Source: Hoeflea prorocentri (GTDB lineage: Bacteria > Pseudomonadota > Alphaproteobacteria > Rhizobiales > Rhizobiaceae). Taken from it: a DNA stretch of 64,000 bases. The translations under genes were made by a program, and so were the position numbers. Location of the stretch: assembly GCF_027944115.1 (NCBI RefSeq), contig NZ_JAPJZI010000001.1, forward strand, positions 3,224,001 to 3,288,000. Reading direction: 5' to 3'. Of this stretch, positions 44,456 through 55,191 are shown in pieces. Position 1 is the stretch's first letter; each line of letters starts with the position of its first letter. Below the pieces are notes generated by a model, which saw only the letters and a program-made list of their open reading frames with translations, ran no database searches and was not told the origin of the DNA.

Positions 44456-45466
44456 ATGAACAAGATGATCATCGGCGGCCTTGTCGCCAGCACCACGCTC
44501 TTTGCCGCGGTGGCGCATGCGGAAGACAGGATCTCAGCGGTCCATGCCTTCCCGGAAACACTGATTTACACAAAGAGCTTCCTGTCCTTTGTCGACAAGG
44601 TCAACGAGGCCGGCAAGGGCGTCGTACAGATCGACGTGCGCGGCGGCCCCGAAGCCATTGGCATGTTCCAGCAGCCTGACGCGGTCCGCGACGGTGTCGT
44701 CGACATGGTTTATACGCCGGGTTCCTTCTACGGCGGCGCGCTGCCCGAGAAAGACGCCATGGTTGCATCGAACCTGACAGCCGTCGAGACACGCGAGAAT
44801 GGCGGCATTGAGCTGATCGACCAGATCCATCAGGAAAAGATGGGCCTGAAATATCTCGGCTGGTTCGACAGCGGCGTTTGCTACAATCTGTGGACCCGCG
44901 ACGAGCCGAGCTTCGACGATGCCGGCAACCTTGAGGTCGAGGGCCTGAAGCTGCGCGGCAACAATGTCTACAACGCCTTCTTCACCAACTATCTCGGCGC
45001 TCAGGTGATCGACCTGCCGACCGGCGAGGTTTATTCGGCGCTGCAGCGCGGTGTTGTCGATGCAACCGGCTGGACACAGATCGGCCTGATCGATCTGAAA
45101 TGGAACGAGTTCCTCAACTACCGTATCGAGCCCTGCTTCTTTTCCACCGATCTTGGCGTTATCGTCAATCTGGAGAAATGGAACAGCCTGAGCGATGAGT
45201 CCAAGAAGATCCTGCAGGATGTCGCCATCCAGCATGAAAAAGACAGCGTCGAAGCCCTGCGGGCCAAGCGCGATGAGGACTTCGCCGCACTGGAAGCCTC
45301 CGGCATGAAGGTTGTCACCCTCGAAGGCGAGGCAAAGGCCAACTATCTTGCCGCTGCCCGCGAGAAGACCTGGGAGCGTATGAAGGGATTGATGGCCGAT
45401 CAGCCGGGCGGAACAGATAATTACGACCGCCTGATCGAGCACTTCTACGATCTCGACGCCAACTAA
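44456..45466 (+). CDS. dctP: TRAP transporter substrate-binding protein
   Basis: A 336-residue periplasmic DctP-type solute-binding protein. Signal peptide at residues 1-22 (cleavage VAHAED). The mature protein has the DctP pattern, with QIDVRGGPEAIG and NNVYNAFFTNYLGAQVIDLPTGEVYSALQRGVVDA in the hinge and ligand region. Carboxylate ligands are usual, bound through a conserved Arg; the segment GLKLRGNN carries an Arg at the expected place. GGAGG precedes ATG 44456. A hairpin separates it from dctQ, which could keep its transcript more abundant. Confidence 0.93.
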   Translation: MNKMIIGGLVASTTLFAAVAHAEDRISAVHAFPETLIYTKSFLSFVDKVNEAGKGVVQIDVRGGPEAIGMFQQPDAVRDGVVDMVYTPGSFYGGALPEKDAMVASNLTAVETRENGGIELIDQIHQEKMGLKYLGWFDSGVCYNLWTRDEPSFDDAGNLEVEGLKLRGNNVYNAFFTNYLGAQVIDLPTGEVYSALQRGVVDATGWTQIGLIDLKWNEFLNYRIEPCFFSTDLGVIVNLEKWNSLSDESKKILQDVAIQHEKDSVEALRAKRDEDFAALEASGMKVVTLEGEAKANYLAAAREKTWERMKGLMADQPGGTDNYDRLIEHFYDLDAN

Positions 45467-45473
45467 GAACAAC

Positions 45474-45497
45474 CGGGCCTGCTTCACGGCGGGCCCG
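45474..45497 (+). terminator. Intercistronic hairpin after dctP
   Basis: CGGGCC, a 12-base loop, GGCCCG: a 6-bp GC stem between dctP and dctQ with no T-tract. Such hairpins often protect or attenuate binding-protein transcripts; true termination is doubtful. Confidence 0.4.
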
Positions 45498-45514
45498 TCA
45501 TCCGGACGGGACCG

Positions 45515-46021
45515 ATGACAGCAATCAGGAAGGGCTATTCCGCCTTGCTTTACGCCATGGCCTTCATCGCCGGGGCGACGCTGGTCTGGCTGATGGTCTC
45601 CGTCATCCTGTCGGTCATGATGCGCAATTTCGGGCTGCAGCCCTTTGCCTGGCTCTTCACCTCCGCTGAATACGGCCTTTTCTACATGACGATGCTCGGA
45701 GCGCCCTGGCTGGTGCGCGAAAAGGGTCACGTGCATATCGAACTGGTGACCTCGGCGCTGTCGGAGTTTCCAAGGCGCATTGTCAGCCGCGCCGTGGCGC
45801 TGGCCTGCATTGCCGTCTGCATCATCCTCGCCTGGAAGGGTGCGGAGCTGTTCCTGACCAATATCGAGCGCGGCGATGTCGACACCCGCGCCTATTATTA
45901 TCCGCGATGGCTTTTGACCGTATGCTTCCCGCTCAGCTTCGGGCTGATGGCCATTGAGTTCATGCGGTTCGTCTTCGGCTCTGAGCTCATGCATACCGGC
46001 GAAGCGGGAATTCACGAATAA
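45515..46021 (+). CDS. dctQ: TRAP transporter small membrane subunit
   Basis: A 168-residue DctQ-family inner-membrane protein with four hydrophobic helices (about 10-35, 45-65, 85-110 and 125-150). Motif LGAPWLVREKGHVHIELV in the second loop is typical. It bridges the binding protein and DctM. Its TAA stop shares its last base with the dctM ATG. Confidence 0.92.
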   Translation: MTAIRKGYSALLYAMAFIAGATLVWLMVSVILSVMMRNFGLQPFAWLFTSAEYGLFYMTMLGAPWLVREKGHVHIELVTSALSEFPRRIVSRAVALACIAVCIILAWKGAELFLTNIERGDVDTRAYYYPRWLLTVCFPLSFGLMAIEFMRFVFGSELMHTGEAGIHE

Positions 46022-47328
46022 TGGAATGGTACGAGGCCCTCCTGCTGCTGCTTGGCACTATCGTCTTTCTCATGGCGCTCGGCATGCCGGTGGCGCTCGC
46101 CTTCCTGGCGGCCAATATTATCGGCGCATGGGTGTTCATGGGCGGCGACCGGGGCGTCGGCCAGCTTTTGAACAACGGTCTCGGCGCGCTGACCAAATAT
46201 GCGCTGGTCCCGATCCCGCTGTTCCTCCTGATGGGCGAAATCTTCTTTCATACCGGCCTTGGCGGGCGCATGTTCAACGCCATCGACCGGTTGCTCGGCC
46301 GCCTGCCCGGGCGGCTCAGCTATGTGACGGTGCTTGGCGGAACCGGATTTTCGACGCTCTCCGGTTCATCGATGGGGTCGACGGCCCTGCTCGGCTCGCT
46401 GATGGTGCCGGAGATGAACCGCCGCGGCTACAAGTCCCATATGAGCATCGGCCCGATCCTCGGCACCGGGGGTCTGGCGATCATCATTCCGCCATCGGCG
46501 CTCGCCGTGCTGCTTGCAACCCTGGCGCAGATTGATGTCGGCGCCCTGCTGATTGCCGGTGTCATCCCCGGGCTGATCCTGGCGTCCTTCTACATCGGCA
46601 CGATCTGGCTGCAGACCAAGATCGACCCGGACGCCGCACCGGCCTATGACGTCCCGCCCATGACCTTCGGCCAAAAGACGCTTTTGTTGATGCGCGACGT
46701 GGTGCCGATGGTCGGCGTCATGGTCGTTATTGTCGCGCTGATGATCAATGGCTTTGTCACGCCATCCGAGGCTGCCGCCTTCGGAGCGCTCGGCGTGCTG
46801 ATCCTCGCCGCCGTGTTCCGCTGCCTGACCTGGGATGCTTTGCGGCGGTCGATCAACGGCGCACTGCGCGTGACACTGATGGCCTATCTCATCGTCTTCG
46901 GATCGGCGACGTTCAGTCAGCTTCTCGCTTTCTCCGGGGCCTCGCGCGGCCTTGTCAGCTGGGCGACCTCCTTCGAACTTGCGCCTCTCGCCATGCTGCT
47001 CGTCATGTTCGCCGTGCTTTTGCTTCTCGGCATGTTCATGGAGCAGATTTCGATGATGCTCCTGACCGTGCCGATTTTCTTCCCGCTGGCGCAGACGCTC
47101 GGTTTCGACCCGGTGTGGTTCGGCCTCATCATGCTGCTCGCCCTTGAAATCAGTTTCACGACACCGCCATTCGGGCTGCTCTTATTCGTGATGAAGGGCG
47201 TGTCGCCGCCGGGCACCACTATGCGCGAAATCTATACGTCAGCCTTCCCGTTCATCGGCTGCTCGCTCCTGCTGGTCGCACTGCTGATCGCGTTTCCGAA
47301 ACTGGCGCTGTGGCTGCCCTATCAATAA
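46021..47328 (+). CDS. dctM: TRAP transporter large membrane subunit
   Basis: A 435-residue DctM permease with about 12 hydrophobic helices. ALGMPVALAFL near residue 20, GDRGVGQLLNNGLG and GSSMGSTALLGSLMVPEM near 120, and TTPPFGLLLFVMKG near 380 are conserved DctM features. Sodium-coupled uptake of the cluster's substrate, most likely a carboxylate, is expected. It ends the rightward operon; recQ follows convergently. Confidence 0.94.
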   Translation: MEWYEALLLLLGTIVFLMALGMPVALAFLAANIIGAWVFMGGDRGVGQLLNNGLGALTKYALVPIPLFLLMGEIFFHTGLGGRMFNAIDRLLGRLPGRLSYVTVLGGTGFSTLSGSSMGSTALLGSLMVPEMNRRGYKSHMSIGPILGTGGLAIIIPPSALAVLLATLAQIDVGALLIAGVIPGLILASFYIGTIWLQTKIDPDAAPAYDVPPMTFGQKTLLLMRDVVPMVGVMVVIVALMINGFVTPSEAAAFGALGVLILAAVFRCLTWDALRRSINGALRVTLMAYLIVFGSATFSQLLAFSGASRGLVSWATSFELAPLAMLLVMFAVLLLLGMFMEQISMMLLTVPIFFPLAQTLGFDPVWFGLIMLLALEISFTTPPFGLLLFVMKGVSPPGTTMREIYTSAFPFIGCSLLLVALLIAFPKLALWLPYQ

Positions 47329-47376
47329 GGGCCGACGGTTGGAACGCTGTAACAGGGCCCATATGATTGCCTGCCC

Positions 47377-49260
<1,884 letters not shown>

Positions 49261-49410
49261 AGTATGGACGATCAGCCAGCAAAGGGAAGCGACATTTCGT
49301 CCGATTTGAGGCGCAGCTATACTCTGCCAGCCCGGCTATAGCTAAGTTGACAAGAATCAAGGCGGGCGTTTGCGCTGAGGTGCATGCTGGCCCGCGAAAG
49401 GGCGGCGATT

Positions 49411-50118
<708 letters not shown>

Positions 50119-50120
50119 CC

Positions 50121-52556
50121 ATGAGCATGCTCGACAGGAAACTCTACCGGGATTTCGGACGGCTGTGGGCGCAGGCGCTGGCCATCGCGCTGGTCATGGC
50201 CTGCGGCGTGGCGACGCTCATCCTGTCGGTCGGCGCCTATCGCTCGTTGGAGGAGACGCGCGCCGCCTTTTATGACCGCTACCGCTTCGGTACGGTGTTC
50301 GCCACCGCCGTGCGGGCGCCGCAGCACCTCAAATCGCGCATCGAGAATATCTCCGGTGTGGCGTCCGCCGAACTGAGGATCGTCAAACCTGTGCTGATCG
50401 ATGTTGTCGGCATGGCCGAACCCGCCTCCGGCAAGGTGGTCTCGATCCCGGAATTCCGCGATCCATCCGTCAACCGGCTCTACCTTCGTTACGGCCGGCT
50501 GCCCGAGCCGGGACGCCAGAACGAGGTGGCGGTTATCGAAACCTTCGCCGATGCGCACGGGTTCCGGCCGGGCGATTCGTTCGAGGCGATCATGGACGGC
50601 CGCAAGCGGGCGCTTACCATTGTCGGCATTGTCTTGTCGCCGGAATATATCTACGCCATCGGGCCGGGCGACATGATCCCCGATCCGCGCCGCTACGGCG
50701 TGTTCTTCATGTCGGAAAAGACGCTTGGCGGCCTGTTCGACCTCGACGGGGCGTTCAATGATGTGAGCCTTGCAACCGTACGCAATGCCGAGACCCGCGC
50801 CATTATCGACGCGCTCGACGACATACTGGAGCCCTATGGCGGAACAGGAGCCTATGACCGGGAAGACCAGTTCTCGAATGCATTCCTGGATGCCGAGCTC
50901 GAACAGCTACAGGCCATGTCGTCGATCATTCCGCCCATTTTCCTGGCGGTCGCCGCATTCCTGGTCAATATGATCCTGTCGCGGCTGATCGCACTGGAAC
51001 GCGAGCAGGTCGGCCTGCTGAAAGCGCTTGGATACGGCAATCTGGCGATTGGCGGTCATTATGCCAAACTGGTCATTGTCATCGCCCTCGTCGGGCTTGC
51101 CATCGGCTCTGTCGCCGGCTGGTGGATGGGGCGCGGGTTGACCCGGCTTTATGCCGATTTCTTCTCGTTTCCCTTCCTCATCTTTCGCCAGAGTGTCGAT
51201 CTTTACGCCCTTGCCGGCGTGGTCACCGTGGCGGCGGCGCTTGCCGGTGCGGTCAAGGCCATCTGGTCGACGGTTTCGCTGCCGCCCGCCGTTGCCATGA
51301 GCCCGCCGGCGCCGACCAGCTATCGCAGCTTCTTCTTCGGGCATCTGCAAAGGATCAAGCTGTTTTCACAACTGACTGTAATGGCGCTGCGTCATCTCAT
51401 CCGCTGGCCGGTGCGCACCTTCCTGACGGCGCTCGGCACCTCGATGTCGGTCGCCCTGCTGATCACATCGCTGTTCTCATACGACTCCATCGACTTCATG
51501 ATCGACGCGATCTTCTTCCAGGCCGACCGGCAGGACGCGACCCTGACTTTTTCGCAGGAGCTTGCGCCCGATGCGCTCTATGCTGTCGCCGCCCTTCCCG
51601 GCGTCCTGAAGGCGGAACCCTTCAGGCAGACGGCGGTCAAGCTGCGCAACGACCACCGCGAGTTGCGCATGTCGATCGTCGGTGTTCCCGAGGAGGCCGA
51701 TCTTTCACGCATCCTCGATCTCGACCTCAATCCCATGTCGGCGCCGTCCGCCGGGCTTGTTCTTTCGGAACGGGTGGCAGAGAAGCTGCATCTCAAACCC
51801 GGCGATTTCGTCGAAGTCGAGCTGCTGGAACGCGACGGCAGAACCGTCCAAATTGAAATTGGCGCACTCGCGGGCGGCCCCGCAACCAGTCCCGACGCGG
51901 CCGGGCCTTCCCTGACCGGAGCCGTTTCCGTCAGCGGGCTTGCGCAGAGCTATGTCGGCCTGACCGCCTATATGCGCAGCCAGGCGCTGGACCGCCTGCT
52001 GCGGGACGGCCCGCGTGTGTCGGGCGCGCGTATCCTTGTCGACAGCGATGCGCTTCCGGAACTCTATGCGGAAGTCAAGGAGACCCCGGCCATTGCCGGC
52101 ATCGCCCTGCAGGGCATGGCGCGCCAACGCTTCCGCGAAACAATCGAACAGAACATCACGACCTCTACAGCGATCTATATTGCGCTTGCCGTGATCATCA
52201 CCTTCGGCGTGATCTACAATTCGGCGCGCATACAGCTTTCGGAACGGGCACGTGAACTTGCAAGCCTGCGGGTCTTCGGGTTCACACGGGCCGAGGTTTC
52301 CAGCGTCCTGCTGATAGAACTTGCGGTGATCGTCTTTATGGCACAGCCTCTCGGCTGGCTGTTGGGCTATGGCCTGTCCTGGTCGGTGGTGCAGGGTTTT
52401 GCCTCCGATCTCTTCCGTATTCCGCTGGTGGTCAGTGCCCAGACATTTGCGGTTTCCAGCCTTGTGGTCGTGGCGGCGGCGCTTGTATCGGCACTGATCG
52501 TGCGGCGGCGGGTCGACCGGCTCGACCTTATCCGTGTTTTGAAAACGAGAGAGTGA
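50121..52556 (+). CDS. FtsX-like ABC permease, duplicated
   Basis: An 811-residue inner-membrane permease. A first helix at about 17-40 is followed by a periplasmic domain, then helices near 275-300, 320-350 and 375-400; the whole arrangement repeats with a helix near 455, a second periplasmic domain and three C-terminal helices (RARELASLRVFGFTRAEVSSVLLIE between them). Two FtsX domains in one chain allow it to act as the complete membrane part. Such type VII ABC machines do mechanical work on periplasmic substrates or export. ATG 50121 taken; an in-frame GTG at 50112 is the alternative. Confidence 0.9.
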   Translation: MSMLDRKLYRDFGRLWAQALAIALVMACGVATLILSVGAYRSLEETRAAFYDRYRFGTVFATAVRAPQHLKSRIENISGVASAELRIVKPVLIDVVGMAEPASGKVVSIPEFRDPSVNRLYLRYGRLPEPGRQNEVAVIETFADAHGFRPGDSFEAIMDGRKRALTIVGIVLSPEYIYAIGPGDMIPDPRRYGVFFMSEKTLGGLFDLDGAFNDVSLATVRNAETRAIIDALDDILEPYGGTGAYDREDQFSNAFLDAELEQLQAMSSIIPPIFLAVAAFLVNMILSRLIALEREQVGLLKALGYGNLAIGGHYAKLVIVIALVGLAIGSVAGWWMGRGLTRLYADFFSFPFLIFRQSVDLYALAGVVTVAAALAGAVKAIWSTVSLPPAVAMSPPAPTSYRSFFFGHLQRIKLFSQLTVMALRHLIRWPVRTFLTALGTSMSVALLITSLFSYDSIDFMIDAIFFQADRQDATLTFSQELAPDALYAVAALPGVLKAEPFRQTAVKLRNDHRELRMSIVGVPEEADLSRILDLDLNPMSAPSAGLVLSERVAEKLHLKPGDFVEVELLERDGRTVQIEIGALAGGPATSPDAAGPSLTGAVSVSGLAQSYVGLTAYMRSQALDRLLRDGPRVSGARILVDSDALPELYAEVKETPAIAGIALQGMARQRFRETIEQNITTSTAIYIALAVIITFGVIYNSARIQLSERARELASLRVFGFTRAEVSSVLLIELAVIVFMAQPLGWLLGYGLSWSVVQGFASDLFRIPLVVSAQTFAVSSLVVVAAALVSALIVRRRVDRLDLIRVLKTRE

Positions 52557-52559
52557 ACC

Positions 52560-53765
52560 ATGCGTGTGTGGATGAAACGGATCGGACTCATTTTCATCGC
52601 CGCGGTCATCGGCGGCGGCTTTTATCTGGCCCTGCGCGAAAGGCCGACGGCGGTCGATACGGCAATCGTGGAGTCAGGATCGCTGCATGTAAGCATCGAT
52701 GAGGAGGGGGTGACCCGGGTGCGCGATGTTTATGCGGTGTCTTCGCCGATTGCCGGACATCTTGCCCGGACAACGCTCGACGAGGGCGAGGTCGTCAAAG
52801 CCAATGAAACGGTGATCGCATCCATATTCCCGATGGAACCGACCTTCCTGGATGAACGCACACGGGCCGAGCTGCGCGCTGCCGCCGAAGCCGCGCGTTC
52901 ATCCGTGGCGCTTGCGGAGGTCGAGTTGCAGCGCGCGCAGACGGCACACGATCTTGCAAAGTCCAATTATGAGCGGGCCGAAAAACTCGCAAGGACAAAA
53001 ACCATATCGATCAGCCAGCTTGAACATTCCTATAGCGAGTGGGAACTGAAGAAAGCGCAGGTTTCCAGTGCCGAGGCGACGATCAAGCTGCGCAAGGCGG
53101 AACTGGCAAGCGCGGAAGCCAGGCTGCAGCAGCCGAGCACGCCCGACAATCGTGACCCGTCGGGCGATTGCTGCGTCAACATCACCGCACCGATCGACGG
53201 AATTGTCCTGAAAGTGATTGCCCGCAGCGAACAGACCGTTTCCCCGGGCACCCTTATCGCCGAGATCGGCGATCCGGCCAATCTGGAGATCGTCGTTGAC
53301 CTGCTTTCCAGCGACGCGGCCCGTATCGAACCCGGTGCGACGGTACAGATTACCGATTGGGGCGGCGATAACGACATCACCGGCACCGTACGGACCGTCG
53401 AGCCGGCTGCCTTTACCAAAGTGTCGTCGCTTGGCATCGAGGAACAACGGGTCAATGTGGTGATCGATCCGGCAAGCGTTCCGAACAATCTCGGCCATGG
53501 CTTCCGAGTTCTTGCACGCCTCGGGATATGGCAGGACGACAATGTGCTGACAGTTCCGATCGCCGCCCTGTTTCGTACAGGTGGTGAATGGTCGGTTTTC
53601 GTTGTGTCCGACGGCAAGGCCACACTGCGGCGCATCAAGGTTGGACAGATGAACAATACCGACGCCGAGGTGACCGGCGGGCTGGAAGATGGAGATACAG
53701 TGGTGCTTTACCCCAGCGACCTGCTCGAAGACGGCAGTCTCGTGGAGGAACGACCGCGTGTTTGA
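52560..53765 (+). CDS. HlyD/RND-type periplasmic adaptor protein
   Basis: A 401-residue membrane-fusion protein. One N-terminal helix (residues 6-24) anchors it. A barrel-sandwich domain frames a coiled-coil hairpin at about 95-185, rich in Ala, Glu and Lys, before VNITAPIDGIVLKV, the second lipoyl half. The C-terminal beta-barrel contains LGHGFRVLARLGIW. It starts three bases after the permease stop. Together with the ATPase and permease it forms a MacAB- or DevBCA-like exporter needing an outer-membrane channel, absent here. Substrate unknown. Confidence 0.92.
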   Translation: MRVWMKRIGLIFIAAVIGGGFYLALRERPTAVDTAIVESGSLHVSIDEEGVTRVRDVYAVSSPIAGHLARTTLDEGEVVKANETVIASIFPMEPTFLDERTRAELRAAAEAARSSVALAEVELQRAQTAHDLAKSNYERAEKLARTKTISISQLEHSYSEWELKKAQVSSAEATIKLRKAELASAEARLQQPSTPDNRDPSGDCCVNITAPIDGIVLKVIARSEQTVSPGTLIAEIGDPANLEIVVDLLSSDAARIEPGATVQITDWGGDNDITGTVRTVEPAAFTKVSSLGIEEQRVNVVIDPASVPNNLGHGFRVLARLGIWQDDNVLTVPIAALFRTGGEWSVFVVSDGKATLRRIKVGQMNNTDAEVTGGLEDGDTVVLYPSDLLEDGSLVEERPRV

Positions 53766-53829
53766 TCTGACGCAAGGAACCGGAAATCACCGCACCTTAG
53801 CGTGAAAAGGACAATTCATGGAGGTGTTT

Positions 53830-54129
53830 ATGTCACGTTTCAGGACTGCATTGCTTGGCTCGGCTGCCGCGGCCATGTGTGCGGCAGCGCTCTCTCCTGC
53901 CCTGTCACAATCGTCCGATCCGGCCTGGCTGGATGATCTCGGGCAGCAACTGCAAACCGAACAGGAATGCGCGGTAAACTATTTCCTGAATATGCAGGAG
54001 GGCCAACTCGGCGCCAACCGCTACTATGAAGCCCGTGTGCAATGTGTCGATGGCCGGATGTTCGACGCATCACGAACCGAGCCGGACAAGAAATTCACCA
54101 TCCGGCCTTGCGAAGTGGCCGTGTGCTGA
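53830..54129 (+). CDS. Small secreted cysteine-containing protein
   Basis: A 99-residue exported protein with a signal peptide (cleavage near ALSQSS, residue 27). The mature part has four cysteines, ending in CEVAVC, suggesting disulfides. ATG 53830 has GGAGG five bases upstream; an ATG at 53818 overlaps that site. It lies 64 bases after the adaptor gene and may belong to the exporter operon as cargo or accessory (inference). Unrecognised family. Confidence 0.7.
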   Translation: MSRFRTALLGSAAAAMCAAALSPALSQSSDPAWLDDLGQQLQTEQECAVNYFLNMQEGQLGANRYYEARVQCVDGRMFDASRTEPDKKFTIRPCEVAVC

Positions 54130-54181
54130 TCGCGGCAGGCCAGGCTTCAATTGCAGCATTTGATGACGCATGACCAACCGG

Positions 54182-55012
54182 TCAGTGCGCCATGAAGACC
54201 GGCAGCCTTGAGCTTGACAACGTATCGCGGGTGGTCCCGCCCAAAAGCCACTGGCGGATCCGGGAATGTCCATAGGCGCCCATGACGATCATATCGGCGT
54301 CGATCCGTGATGCGTGCGCCATGAGAACTGCGCTGACATCGTCGGTATCCTCGTTCAGATGATCAACCTTTACCTCCTTGCCGTGGCGGGCCAGGAACAG
54401 CGACATCTCGGCTTCGATACCGCCAACGGCGGCCTGTTCTTCTTCACCGACCGTTACCAGATGTATCTCCTCTATCGATTGAAGAAGATGCACGTTCTGA
54501 TGGATGGCCGCTGCAGCTTCGGGCTCGCCGTTCCAGGCCATGAGCACGCGTTTCGGCGCGGCGGCAGGCCGGCCGTCTTCGCCAAGTACCAGAACGGGGC
54601 GGTCGGCTTCGAAAAGAACGCCGTTGAATGCGTCCGTCAAATGCGCCTGACGCGGAATGCTGCGGTTCGGAAACACCGCCAGGTCAGCGCACAACGCATG
54701 GCGCGTCATGGTCTTTGCGACCATGCCACGGTCCACGCACTCGACCATAACCGATACGGAGAGATTGGCATGGCCGACCAGCGCCTCGATTGTCTTTGCA
54801 CGTTGTTTGGCCTTTTCCAGGACCTGGCTGTGTTCCTCTGCCAGATAAGCATAGGGAAGGCCCGGATACGTGGCGGTGGGCATCGTGTCCAGGGCGCCGA
54901 AAACAACCAGGTTGAGATGAACGCCCATTTGACCGGCGAGTTCGGTGACCGGCTTGAGATCATCCGGCGAATCGTCCGTGGCGTGAATGGCTAGCAGCGT
55001 CGTGATGGGCAT
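54182..55012 (-). CDS. Universal stress protein
   Basis: A 276-residue tandem UspA-type protein. The C-terminal half has the nucleotide-binding pattern GAYGHSRIRQWLLGGTT (GxxG-x9-G(S/T)), so it probably binds ATP; the first half is degenerate. VLMAWNGEPEAAAAIHQ starts the second domain. ATG 55012 follows GAGGA at proper spacing. Divergent from the two-domain polyphosphate enzyme with 179 bases between starts, consistent with shared stress control (inference). Confidence 0.9.
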   Translation of the reverse strand: MPITTLLAIHATDDSPDDLKPVTELAGQMGVHLNLVVFGALDTMPTATYPGLPYAYLAEEHSQVLEKAKQRAKTIEALVGHANLSVSVMVECVDRGMVAKTMTRHALCADLAVFPNRSIPRQAHLTDAFNGVLFEADRPVLVLGEDGRPAAAPKRVLMAWNGEPEAAAAIHQNVHLLQSIEEIHLVTVGEEEQAAVGGIEAEMSLFLARHGKEVKVDHLNEDTDDVSAVLMAHASRIDADMIVMGAYGHSRIRQWLLGGTTRDTLSSSRLPVFMAH

Positions 55013-55191
55013 GGCGAATTCCTCACTCGTAACACGGATCCGGGCCTGTTCCCGGCATCCGATCATTCTAGCCGAACTGCGGGCTTAGAGATTGCGATAG
55101 ATCAAGCCGTTGATTCCAGCTTGGTTTAATATTGTGAGGTTGATGGCATGCACGGCCGGGGCGTCACTCCACCGGCCGATGGGGGAATGAT

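Noticed and set aside
44534-46015. 493-codon leftward open frame across the TRAP genes
   Set aside because: Entirely antisense to dctP and dctQ, which have clear family motifs.
47329-47376. GGGCC/GGCCC inverted repeat between dctM and recQ as bidirectional terminator
   Set aside because: Large loop and no T-tract on either side.
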